A DNA stretch of 64,000 nucleotides from Salminus brasiliensis (lineage: Eukaryota > Chordata > Actinopteri > Characiformes > Bryconidae), in contig NC_132878.1 in assembly GCF_030463535.1 (NCBI RefSeq), positions 40,228,501 to 40,292,500 on the forward strand. The letters run 5' to 3'. The notes under the pieces are model-generated. The model had not been told where the DNA came from, did no database searches, and was given only the letters and a program-made list of their open reading frames with translations. A program made the position numbers and the translations under genes. This document shows, piece after piece, positions 24,223-34,800 of this stretch (positions are counted from its first letter, which is position 1; every line of letters begins with the position of its first letter).

Positions 24223-26516
24223 TTATATATGTTTCTTTCTACTCTTCTTTCTTGCAAAGTCATCCACTAATTCATAAAAATTAAGCTGTCTGACCAATTC
24301 TGATTCAATGGCCAGAAGTGACATTGAGTTCAGGCGGTTTTGTCGCATCCTAATCCTGAGTTCATTCTTAATACGAGCCAGTTTGGAGAATGAACGCTCC
24401 CCATCACAATTTGTGATAGGCACAGTCAAAGCACTTACATAGCACTTACATAGCACTTAGACTTTCTAAGTGCTATGTAGACATTTGGAAAGGTTGACTG
24501 TAAATTCAAATTTATCATGGTTTTGAGCATTTTACTAGGACATTTTTCTTTTTCTGTTATGAATGATTTGTATTGTATCGATTCATCTGCCAGGCTCATG
24601 TTCAGATCTGAAGGATATGCTGCAGCAAGTGAGTTAGCCTTTAGCTTACTATTGGACATATTGTCAGGCATGAAAAGAACATCAAATAGCTCAGTTAAGT
24701 GTGTGTATGCATTCAAATGGTGGTTGAGACAGGACACCAGTTTGTCAATGACAACATTGAAAGTTTCAATCCGAAACTTGTCCTCTCCGTTAAATGCTAC
24801 ACCTGGCTCTGCACTATCATCAGACATAATTTTGCACTTCTTTGTAAGCTGGAGGTCATGCCTGTACCCTTGGGAATCAGCAGTGGTGACATTTAAAGCT
24901 GCCCCTTCAAACACCTCAAAGTTATCTCTCTGTGCTGCCACAAAGTTTCGTAAAGACAAGAGACGTTGTGTAGCTGTACATATGTCAATATCATGCTTCT
25001 GCAGCTGCAGGCTTGTGGCTTGGAACCTCTGTAGTATTGTGTCCCAGAAGTATGCCATGAAGGCCATCTCCAATGTGTCCAATTTGTCACAAAATGCAGA
25101 GGCTTCACTTCGAGTTACACATTTCTCCTCCATATCTTTAGCCATATCATTCAATGCCTCTCTCAGTTGTGCATAATATTTCCAAAGAGCCTTAGTTGAC
25201 TCAGCTTGTGTACTCCATCGAGTACCTGACAGTGATTTCAGTGTGAGTTTGATATCAGTATCACGGAAAACCTTTCCCCACCTGTGTGTAGATGATGCAC
25301 AAAATGTGTACATTGCCTGTACAAAGTCAAAAAAACGTCCATCTTCTGGGCTACTGTCAACAGCATTGACATCAACTAAATTCAGTGAATGTGCTGCACA
25401 GGGAACATAACAAATCAAAGGGTTTCTTTGTTTAAGATGACCTTGGACTCCATTGTACTTTCCCCGACATGTTACTTGCATTATCATATGACTGGCCCCT
25501 ACAGTTGGATTAGTCTAGGGCCAGATTCTCCACCATAGCAACAACACACTCTGCCAAACTGTCCCCACTATGGTTTTCATTAGGCTCAAAAGCAAGAAAA
25601 CTCTCAACTACAAGTTGGTCCACATGAGCAAGGTCTGGAGTGGAGTCGACTGTAACAGAGAAGTATTTTGATTCTTTGATCTCATTAACAATTGCCTGCT
25701 TTGTTCTCTGTCCCATCAAATGGATAAATTCTTCACACACTGTCGATGATAAGTAGGACACAGAACCTTTTCCCTTACCTCCAAACTTTTGGAGGTGCTC
25801 AGCTAGGAATGGGTCAAATTTGGCTGAGAGTTCTATGATGCCCAAAAAATTACCATTGTGAGCTTAATAGCTCATCATCTCCCCTGAAAGCAAGTCCCCT
25901 CTCCCCCAAAAACTGGATGACTGCAACAACTCTTTTCAAAACTTCCCTCCAGTATTGTTTTTCTGCATCAATTTGTTTGACAATATCAGAATCAATTGTC
26001 GCTGTGCCTCTGGAGCGATTATATACTGCTAGCATGCCAGCCCTATGCTCCACACTCCCCTCATGCTCACTAATCCGCTCTGAATGTTTCCAGTCAGAAA
26101 ATCCATAAACAAAAGTATTGTGCTTACTGGAAAACAGTTTGCAAACAAAACAATACACACAGCCAGTTGAAGGAGAGTAAAGTAGCCACTGCATAGTCAC
26201 AGACCTGCAACTTTCCTTTCATGGTCTTTCTGCTGCTGGTCTGTGGTAGCCTGGCGCGGCTGGCATTCCTGCTCTGCACCTGACTGGGTCTGCAAAGGTA
26301 CATAGTCACTGACAGGTGACACTAAGCCAGTGGTGATCACATCTTCATTGCTAGAACTCTGATCACTGCTAACATTAGCAATACTTGTCTCACTCATATC
26401 CAGTTGTTTCTCAAAGAAGTTTGAGATCAAATGAATGCTTTCAGGAAATCTGCCTTAATCTCAAACTACTTTTTTGCTCTTTTTTTTGAGGCACCACTTT
26501 TTTGTTCGGGATCCAT
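24223..26516 (-). pseudogene. hAT-superfamily (TTF-type zinc finger, ZMYM1-like) transposase pseudogene
   Basis: A transposase of the hAT group whose relatives are often named zinc finger MYM-type protein 1-like. The minus strand starts M-D-P-E-Q-K-S-G-A-S-K-K-R (ATG at 26516-26514), as these proteins do. It continues with a TTF-type finger region (S-P-S-T-G-C-V-Y-C-F-V-C-K-L-F, about 26180-26130), a catalytic-domain block (V-T-V-D-S-T-P-D near 25660-25640) and C-R-G-Q-S-Y-D-N-A-S-N-M-S-G (about 25500-25465). It ends with the hAT C-terminal dimerisation block (N-C-D-G-E-R-S-F-S-K-L, about 24411-24375), stopping at 24223-24225. Disruptions: stop at 26466-26468, frameshifts near 26200, 25855 and 25460, stop at 25510-25512, and a repeat-generated insertion with frame change at 24430-24480. 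A 350-codon frame (25487-24435) survives. It is without introns and not functional as it stands. Confidence 0.83.
24427..24480. repeat. Short direct repeats plus 14-bp-stem hairpin in the hAT pseudogene
   Basis: The unit AGCACTTACAT is repeated in tandem from about 24430 to 24460. The last unit, TACATAGCACTTAG (24447-24460), is followed after 5 nt by its perfect reverse complement CTAAGTGCTATGTA (24466-24479). The block is absent from the expected protein at this place, so it is a later rearrangement that also shifts the frame. Confidence 0.8.
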
Positions 26517-26790
26517 GTTATTAATGGCAAGTGTTTCTTAAGATGCAAATATAGAAGCTTGTCTTGCAAATTCCTATTCCTATTCAATACTTACTATGTT
26601 GTTTCTATGTTGTATGTTCAGGAAAAAATACAATCACAAAATTGCAGAACCAGATACAATATGTAATAAAAAAACCTGACCTATAACTATTTTGCTATAA
26701 ATTGTTGTTATTGTAAATGTATTGTATGTGTGTATTAATATTATAAACACTTACACTTCTACTATTATCAACAATGTAATATGCAAATAA
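26517..26790. other. AT-rich sequence upstream of the hAT pseudogene
   Basis: It probably includes the 5' part of the hAT element, but no terminal inverted repeat was identified. No gene is visible. Confidence 0.35.
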
Positions 26791-27095
26791 AAATAAGCTT
26801 TTAAAAAAGCTGTGAGTTGCTAGTTTGCAACATTACACTAGCCTTGAAAAAGGCTGTGAACCTTTCAAAGTTTAATATATTATATATAGTAATATAATAT
26901 TATATCATGTAATATAATATAATATAATATAATATAATATATAAGCCTTTGAAAAGACTATGAAAAGAATGTAACAGAATATGGGCAAAATAGTATAGTA
27001 AAATATAATGTAAAAATATTTATATATATTATAAAATAATATAATGCAGTATAAAGGGCAATGAGCCTTTAAAAAGGCTGTGGGTTGCTGATCTG
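26791..27095. repeat. Four palindromic AGCCTTTAAAAAGGCTGTG-like units in AT-rich DNA
   Basis: Related units occur near 26797 (AGCTTTTAAAAAAGCTGTG), 26841 (GCCTTGAAAAAGGCTGTG), 26944 (GCCTTTGAAAAGACTATG) and 27064 (GCCTTTAAAAAGGCTGTGG). Two of them are followed by GAGTTGCT or GGTTGCTG. Between them is an (AATAT)n tract at about 26872-26942 and further TATA-rich sequence. Each unit is a small inverted repeat. Confidence 0.6.
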
Positions 27096-27780
27096 GTAAT
27101 AGCAAGGTAAAAGTTGTAGTAAAAGCACAGAGCAAATTCACAAGCTGAACTGTCTGAATGTGAGGAGCTTTGATACTGGCAGGGGATTTTATATAGATCT
27201 TGCATATTCACTTAAATAAATAACAAGCTAAATAAAATATGTTTTCCAATAAATAATCCTCAAAAAAAAAAATCAGGGTTACATGCATATGCAGCCACAG
27301 CTACTACAACAAAAAAAGTTTCATTATCAGTAACCAAACCAAAATTGTGCTACTCAGTAAAATTTGCTTGCAGTTCTGTTGTATGAAAAGGCACTTCATG
27401 CATTCGTTCAGAGCTGGAGTGACCACTGGTCTCTTTACTGTTATTTATTAAAGGGGAAACAAGAAACTAGTCAAATGGCTTGTTGTTTTTACATAAGTGA
27501 AATCACACCCATGGCCAAATTCACACAATTGAATTGGTGTCAAAGATAGCATTCATCAGAGAAACTGCTTGTCTTAAATTTAAATAGTTGCAAAATTGCT
27601 AAAATAATTTGTGTCTCTGTGCTTAAGAGAAATTGAACATAATAATTTTGAAACAATACAAATTCAGAAACATTAAGTAAGGGCCTGAATCTCATATTTA
27701 CAACAAAACATCTGTTATGAAATATGGTAGCTTGCCTGGCAATTTGTAGGTCCCTAGAAAGACAAGGAACCATGGTAAAC
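27096..27780. other. Intergenic, no gene recognised
   Basis: AT-rich sequence with short open frames on both strands but no recognisable exon, repeat or domain. Confidence 0.4.
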
Positions 27781-28060
27781 AACTTCTATGGACACCCATA
27801 GCAGGGGCCCTCGTGATCAAGGGCCCTCTAATGGTATGCCCTGCTCTTTTCTAGGGCCCCCTGGTAGGGGCTCCCATAACCAGGGCCCTCTAAAAATATG
27901 CCCCCCTCTTTCCTTGGATCCCTAATAGCCAGATGTCAAAAATGGAGTAAAATGGAGGGCCCTCAGAAATAAAAGTATATTGTATCATAAATGTGATGAT
28001 AAGCATCGCAAAATGTTTTGGGCGCTGGCCCCACTGGCCCGGTCAGTAATCCAGCCATGA
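27781..28060. repeat. GGGCCC-rich stretch, possibly part of a hAT element end
   Basis: GGGCCC occurs at least five times between about 27806 and 27963, unlike the AT-rich surroundings. CAGGGGCCCTCGTGATCAAG at about 27802 has the CAGGG start common in hAT ends. No inverse partner was found near the other side of the hAT pseudogene, so the link is speculative. Confidence 0.3.
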
Positions 28061-28134
28061 CAGCATTGGGTTACAAAAGAGAATCGCTAAGCTCCGCCGC
28101 TTCCCCCACCTCTTTTTTGTTCTCGGTGCGCCCG

Positions 28135-28235
28135 ACGCACATACACGTAAATACAAATAGACCCCACACATGAATACACGTACATACATACACGTACACA
28201 CTCCTACACCCACATACATACGTATACACTCCCAC
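28135..28235. repeat. Imperfect ACAT/ACAC/ACGT simple repeat
   Basis: Alternating purine-pyrimidine sequence made of imperfect ACATAC and ACACGTAC units. It has no coding value; the minus-strand frames across it are made of Tyr/Val/Cys repeats from the same composition. Confidence 0.6.
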
Positions 28236-28880
28236 AGTTGTAGATGCATACCTATACTTCATAGCAAAGTTTGACCAAAGATTTAGCTTTATATATATAT
28301 TTCTACGTGATTGTGTGCTCCTGCTCACTATCTTTACTATTTTGGATTAATAAATGCTATTCTGTTTGAACCGAGTTGTTTGTCTTATCACTCAGATGAA
28401 ATTGAGGCCAACATACTGTCCCTGAACTCCTAACCTTCAGAGTCTAACTGAGTCACAGTTGAGAATTATAACCAATGATTAGAACCCTGATACAGTAACC
28501 TGCTTATTAATACATTTATACTATACATTGTCATTTTAATGTTAATGTTAATGTAAGTGTACACTAGTAAAGCAGTTGTAATGTATAAAAAATTTATTTA
28601 ATTGCACTAGTTTCTAGTCTGTAGAATATTTGTTTACAGATATATGCAGTAGCATATCTAATGCCTACAAAAGCATAATTAAAAGTTCAATTCTAGTACA
28701 GTTAAGTAAACTTAACACAAAGTTATGGGTTTACACAGTTTCTGTACAATTAAAGTATAGTAAAGTGCAAATACAGTAGTTCCATCTCATTGCTCTTTAA
28801 GTGCAATAATTATTAGTTTGGAAATAACTACACTCTAGTGCACTGTAGCATAATTAAGATTAGTATTCTTGAGCCTACAT
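28236..28880. other. Intergenic, no gene recognised
   Basis: AT-rich unique-looking sequence. A (TTAATG)n-like short repeat lies near 28535-28555. No gene is visible. Confidence 0.4.
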
Positions 28881-28884
28881 TTTT

Positions 28885-30080
28885 CATTTGGAAAGGGTTG
28901 AGAGAGCCTTGCTGTCAGTAGTTATGTTTAAGGATGTGAAAGCTTTAGGGTTTAGAGCTAGCTATAGGGTTAATATGGGCTTAAGGGTTTTATCCAGAGT
29001 TAGGTTTGGGCTAGCTTTTGAGTTTGGAGCTAAAGTAAGGATTGTAATAACTTTAGGGTTTGAATCTAGTGTTTGGGTTAGAAGAGTTGTAGGAGATTGA
29101 GGTAGGGTTAGGCTTGTGAGAGCACAGCCATACAGCATTTAGGTATGTTTAGGGTTGTGAGATAGGTTTAGGTTTAGAATAGACCCAAGGGTTGTATCTA
29201 GGGTTAGGGTTGGGAAAATCTTAGGCTTTGGAGTTAGGGTTAGGGTTGTAAGAGACTTAGTGTTTAAGACAATTTTTAGGGTTAGAAAAGGCTTAAGGGT
29301 TACATCCAGGGTTAGGGTTTGGAGAGTCTAAGGGATTGGAGCTATAAATTGGGTTTTAAAGGCTTTCATCTAGAGTTAGGTCTTGTAAAGACTTACAGGA
29401 TTGAGGTAATGTTAGTGTTGTAGGAGCTTTAGGGTTTGGAAGTAGGATAAAAGTCAGTATAGCTTTGGAGCATAGAGCTATACTAAGGGTTGCTAGACCC
29501 TAAGGTTTTGAGCTAGGCTTTTGTTTAGAATAAGCCTCAGGTTTGAATCTAGGGTTAGGGTTATGAAACTCTAACGGTTTGGAGGTAGGCTTGGGTTTTG
29601 AATAGACCCAAGGGTTGTATATAGAGTTAGGGTTGGGGAAATCTTAGGCTTTGGAGTTAGGATAAGTGTTTGTAGGGATTTAGGCTTTAGAGTTAGGGTA
29701 AGTGTTTGTAGGGATTTAGGGTTTGGAGTTAGGGTTAGGGTTGTGAGAGCCTTAGAGTTTAAGATTATTGTAGAATAGGCTTAAGGGGTTATATGTAGGG
29801 TTAGGGTTTGGAGAGTCAAAGGGATTGGAGGTAAAATTTGGGTTTTACAAGCTTTAGGGATTTCCTCTAGAATTAGGGTTTGTACGTCCTTGTGGGACAG
29901 AGGTAAATTTAGTGTATTGGCAGCTTTAGGGTTTGGAGCTAGAATAAGGGTCAGTATAGCTTTGCAGCATAGAGCTATGTTTAGAGTTCTGAGTCCTTTG
30001 AAGTTTGAGGCGTTTGAAGTTCGGCTTAAGATTAGTACATAAGGCTCAAGAGTTGAATCTATGGTTAACCTATGGAGAAA
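28885..30080 (+). repeat. Degenerate telomere-like (TTAGGG-related) repeat block
   Basis: The plus strand is dominated by TTAGGGTT, AGGGTTTGGAG and variants, including the perfect tandem TTAGGGTTAGGG (for example near 29237, 29726 and 29800). Phrases repeat at long range: GGGAAAATCTTAGGCTTTGG near 29212 and again near 29635, and CATAGAGCTAT at 29471 and 29968. The hexamers are therefore embedded in a larger duplicated unit of roughly 420-500 bp. Open frames across it are compositional. Confidence 0.75.
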
Positions 30081-30390
30081 ATGCACTTAATTGTATTTAA
30101 AACATACTGAGATTTGTCTACGTATGTTGTATTTTTACTAGCAAGTTTATATCATCATTTCTTTCATATTGATGTTTTTTAACAATTCCAGTAACTGAGT
30201 CTGATATATTTATTTTTTATATTTGATTCCTTAAAACTCTTGAAGACAAACTATGTGATGATGATCCCTTGCCTGATGGTGCTCAGGAAATTGGGGCCAC
30301 GACCTTTCACGACCACGACCCCTCCACCTTGTTTCAAAACTGCATTTAAGCAACTGTTTAATTGATGTCCAAAAATGTCCAAAAAGTCCA
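30081..30390. other. Junction segment between telomere-like block and satellite
   Basis: About 300 bp of unrelated sequence, with TTCACGACCACGACCCC near 30306 and a doubled GTCCAAAAA near 30366-30386 just before the first satellite monomer. Nothing else is recognised. Confidence 0.5.
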
Positions 30391-31880
30391 CACGCGTTCT
30401 ACGATTTTTGTGTATTTTTAGTGCAAGTTCTTGAAAAATTTCATGCCAGTGATGAATTTTCATGTATCTGGGGTGTATTTTAAACTTTTTATGCGTTTTG
30501 TGCGTTTTGTGCGTTTTGTGCGTCAGGTACGTGTTCTACTTTTTTTGTGCATTTTAAGTGCAAGATCTTGAAAATTTTCATGCCTGTGATGGATTTTCAT
30601 GTATCTGGGGTGTATTTTAAGTGTTTTATGCATTTTAACCCTTTTTTCTGCGGTTTGTGCGATTTTTTGCATCAGGTACACGTTCTACACTTTTTGTGCA
30701 TTTTTAGTGCAAGTTCTTGAAAATGTTCCAGCCTGTGATGCATTTTCATGTATCTGGGGTGTGTTTTAAGCTTTTTATGCGTTTTAACCCTTTTTTCTGC
30801 GGTTTGTGCAATTTTTTGCGTCAGGTACGCGTTCTACACTTTTTGTGCATTTTTAGTGCAAGTTCTTGAAAAATTTCATGCATGCGATGCATTTTCATGT
30901 ATCTGGGGTGTGTTTTAAGCTTTTTATGCGTTTTAACCCTTTTTTCTGCGGTTTGTGCGTTTTGTGCATCAGGTACGCGTTCTTCAGTTTTTGTGCATTT
31001 TTAGTGCAAGTTCTTGAAAATTTTCAATCCTGTGATGCATTGTCATTTTAAGCTTTTTATGTGTTTTGTGCATTAGGAACGCGTTCTACACTTTTTGTGC
31101 ATTTTTAATGCAAGTCCTTAAAAAATTCATGCATGTGATGCATTTTAATGTATGTGGGGAGTATTTAAGTTTTTTGTGTATTTTAACCCCTTTTTCTGTG
31201 GTTTGTGCGATTTTTTGCATCAGGTACGTGTTCTACACTTTTTGTGCATTTTTATTGCAAGTTCTTGAAAAATTTCATACATGTGATGCATTTTCATGTA
31301 TCTGGGGTGTATTTTAAGCGTTTTGTGCGATTTTTTGCGTTAGGTACGTGTTCTACACTTTTTCTGCATTTTTAATGCAAGTCCTTAAAAAATTCATGCA
31401 TGTGATGCATTTTAATGTATGTGGGGAGTATTTTAAGCGTTTCGTGCATTTTAACCGCTTTTTCTGTATGCATGAATGATTTTTTGCGTCAGGAACGCGT
31501 TCTACACTTTTTGTGTATTTTTAGTGCAAGTTCTTGAAAAATTTCATGCATGTGATGCATTTTCATGTATCTGGGGTGTATTTTAAGCTTTTTATGTGTT
31601 TTGTGCGTCAGGTACGTGTTCTACACTTTTTTTGCATTTTAGGTGCAAGTTCTTGAAAATTTTCATGCCTGTGATGGATTTTCATGTAACTGGGGTGTAT
31701 TTTAAGCGTTTTTTGCATTTTAACCCTTTTTTCTGCGGTTTGTGCGATTTTTTGCGTCAGGTACGCGTTCTACACTTTTTGTGCATTTTTAGTGCAAGTT
31801 CTTGAAAAATGTCATGCATGTGATGCATTTTCATGTATCTGGGGTGTATTTTAAGCTTTTTATGCATTTTAACCCTTTTT
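30391..31880 (+). repeat. Divergent left edge of the satellite array
   Basis: The first ten or so monomers differ from each other and from later ones more than internal monomers do. There are altered phrases such as GCCAGTGATGAATTTTC, CAATCCTGTGATGCATTGTC and CTGTATGCATGAATGATT, and several truncated copies. This is usual at the border of a satellite, where homogenisation is weakest. Confidence 0.65.
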
Positions 31881-31899
31881 TCTGCGGTTTGTGCGATTT

Positions 31900-34800
31900 T
31901 TTGCGTCAGGTACGCGTTCTACACTTTTTGTGCATTTTTAGTTGAAGTTCTTGAAAATTTTCATGCCTTTGATGCATTTTCATGTATCTGGGGTGTATTT
32001 TAAGCTTTTTATGCGTTTTACGCGTTTTGTGCGTCAGGTACGCGTTCTACACTTTTTGTGCATTTTTATTGCAAGTTCATGAAAAATTTCATGCATGTGA
32101 TGCATTTTCGTGTTTTTGGGTGTATTTTAAGCGTTTTGTGCATTTTAACACTTTTTTCTGCGGTTTGTGCGAGTTTTTGCGTCAAGAACGCGTAGTTCTA
32201 CACTTTTTGTGCATTTTTAATGCAAGTTCTTGAAAATTTTAATGCCTGTGATGCATTTTCATGTTTTTGGGGTTTATTTTAAGCTTTTTATGCGTTTTGA
32301 GCGTCAGGTACGCGTTCTATACTTTTTGTGCATTTTTAGTGCACGTTCTTGAAAAATGTCATGCATGTGATGCATTTTAATGTATTTGGGGAGTATTTAA
32401 GTTTTTTGTGCATTTTAACCCTTTTTTCTGCGGTTTGTGCGATTTTTTGTGTCAAGAACGCGTAGTTCTACACTTTTTGTGCATTTTTAGTGCAAGTTCT
32501 TGAAAATTTTAATGCCTGTGATGCATTTTCATGTATCTGGGGTGTATTTTAAGCGTTTTGTGCATTTTAACGCTTTTTTCTGCGGTTTGTGCAATTTTTT
32601 GTGTCAAGAACGCGTAGTTCTACACTTTTTGTGCATTTTTAGTGCAAGTTCTTGAAAATTTTAATGCCTGTGATGCATTTTCATGTATCTGGGGTGTATT
32701 TTAAGCGTTTTGTGTATTTTAACCCTTTTTTCTGCGGTTTGTGCGATTTTTTGCATCAGGAACGCGTAGTTCTACACTTTTTGTATATTTTTAGTGTAAG
32801 TTCTTAAAAATTGTAATGCCTGTGATGCATTTTCATGTATCTGGGGTGTATTTTAAGCTTTTTTGGCGTTTTACGCGTTTTGTGCGTCAGGTACGCGTTC
32901 TACACTTTTTGTGCATTTTTAGTGCAAGTTCTTGAAAAATTTCGTGCATGTGATGCATTTTCATGTTTTGGGGTGTATTTTAAGCGTTTTGTGCATTTTA
33001 ACACTTTTTTCTGCGGTTTGTGCGAGTTTTTGCGTCAAGAACGCGTAGTTCTACACTTTTTGTGCATTTTTAATGCAAGTTCTTAAAAATTGTAATGCCT
33101 GTGATGCATTTTCATGTATCTGGGGTGTATTTTAAGCGTTTTTTGCATTTTAACCCTTTTTTCTGCGGTTTGTGCGAGTTTTTGCGTCAGGTACGCGTTC
33201 TACACTTTTTGTGCATTTTTAGTGCAAGTTCTTGAAAATTGTCATGCCTGTGATGTATTTTCATGTATCTGGGGTGTATTTTAAGCGTTTTGTGCATTTT
33301 AACCCTTTTTTCTGCGGTTTGTGCGATTTTTTGCATCAGGAACGCGTTCTACACGGTTTGTGTGATTTTTTGCGTCAGGTACGCGTTCTACACTTTTTGT
33401 GCATTTTTAGTGCAATTTCTTGAAAATTGTCATGCCTGTGATGTATTTTTATGTATCTGGGGTGTATTTTAAGCGTTTTGTGCATTTTAACCCTTTTTTC
33501 TGTGGTTTGTGCGATTTTTTGCGTCACGTACGTGTTCTACACTTTTTGTGCATTTTTAGTGCAAGTTCTTGAAAATTGTCATGTCTGTGATGTATTTTCA
33601 TGTATCTGGGGTGTATTTTAAGCTTTTTATGCGTTTTTGTGCGATTTTTTGCGTCAGGTACGCGTTCTACACTTTTTGTGCATTTTTAGTGGAAGTTCTT
33701 GAAAATGTTCATGCCTGTGATGTATTTTCATGTATCTGGGGTGTATTTTAAGCGTTTTGTGTATTTTAACCCTTTTTTCTGCGGTTTGTGCGATTTTTTG
33801 CAACAAGAACGCGTAGTTCTACACTTTTTGTGCATTTTTAGTGCAAGTTCTTGAAAATTGTAATGCCTGTGATGCATTTTCATGTAACTGGGGTGTATTT
33901 TAAGCGTTTTGTGCATTTTAACCCTTTTTCCTGCGGTTTGTGTGATTTTTTGCGTCAGGAACGCGTTCTACACGGTTTGTGTGTTTTTTTGCTTCAGTTA
34001 CGTGTTCTACACTTTTTGTGCAATTTTAGGGTAAGTTCTTGAAAAATTTCATACATGTGATGCATTTTCATGTATCTGGGGTGTATTTTAAGCTTTTTAT
34101 GCGTTTTGTGCGTCAGGTACGTGTTCTACACTTTTTTTGCATTTTTAGTGCAAGTTCTTGAAAATTTTCATGCCTTTGATGCATTTTCATGTAACTGGGG
34201 TGTATTTTAAGCGTTTTTTGTATTTTAACCCTTTTTTCTGCGGTTTGTGCGATTTTTTGCATCAGGAACGCGTTCTACACGGTTTGTGCGTTTTGTTGCT
34301 TCAGGTACGTGTTCTATACTTTTTGTGCAATTTTAGTGAAAGTTCTTGAAAATTTTCATGCATGTGATGCATTCTCATGTATTTGAGGTATATTTTAAGC
34401 TTTTTTGGCGTTTTACGCGTTTTGTGCGTCAGGTACGCGTTCTACACTTTTTGTGCATTTTTAGTGCAAGTTCTTGAAAAATTTCGTGCATGTGATGCAT
34501 TTTCATGTTTTGGGGTGTATTTTAAGCGTTTTGTGCATTTTAACACTTTATTCTGCGGTTTGTGCGAGTTTTTGCGTCAAGAACGCGTAGTTCTACACTT
34601 TTTGTGCATTTTTAATGCAAGTTCTTAAAAATTGTAATGCCTGTGATGCATTTTCATGTATCTGGGGTGTATTTTAAGCGTTTTTTGCATTTTAACCCTT
34701 TTTTCTGCGGTTTGTGCGAGTTTTTGCGTCAGGTACGCGTTCTACACTTTTTGTGCATTTTTAGTGCAAGTTCTTGAAAATTGTCATGCCTGTGATGTAT

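Noticed and set aside
24517..25176. 219-codon plus-strand open frame
   Set aside because: It lies opposite the hAT transposase frame and matches nothing recognised. It is the antisense shadow of the pseudogene.
24223..26516. Functional domesticated ZMYM1-like gene
   Set aside because: Two in-frame stops, at least three frameshifts and a disruptive insertion are visible, and no splice sites rescue the frame.
28888..29100. 70-codon frame in the telomere-like block
   Set aside because: The protein consists of repeated Val/Leu/Gly/Arg from GGGTTTAG-type repeats; no coding signal beyond the repeat.
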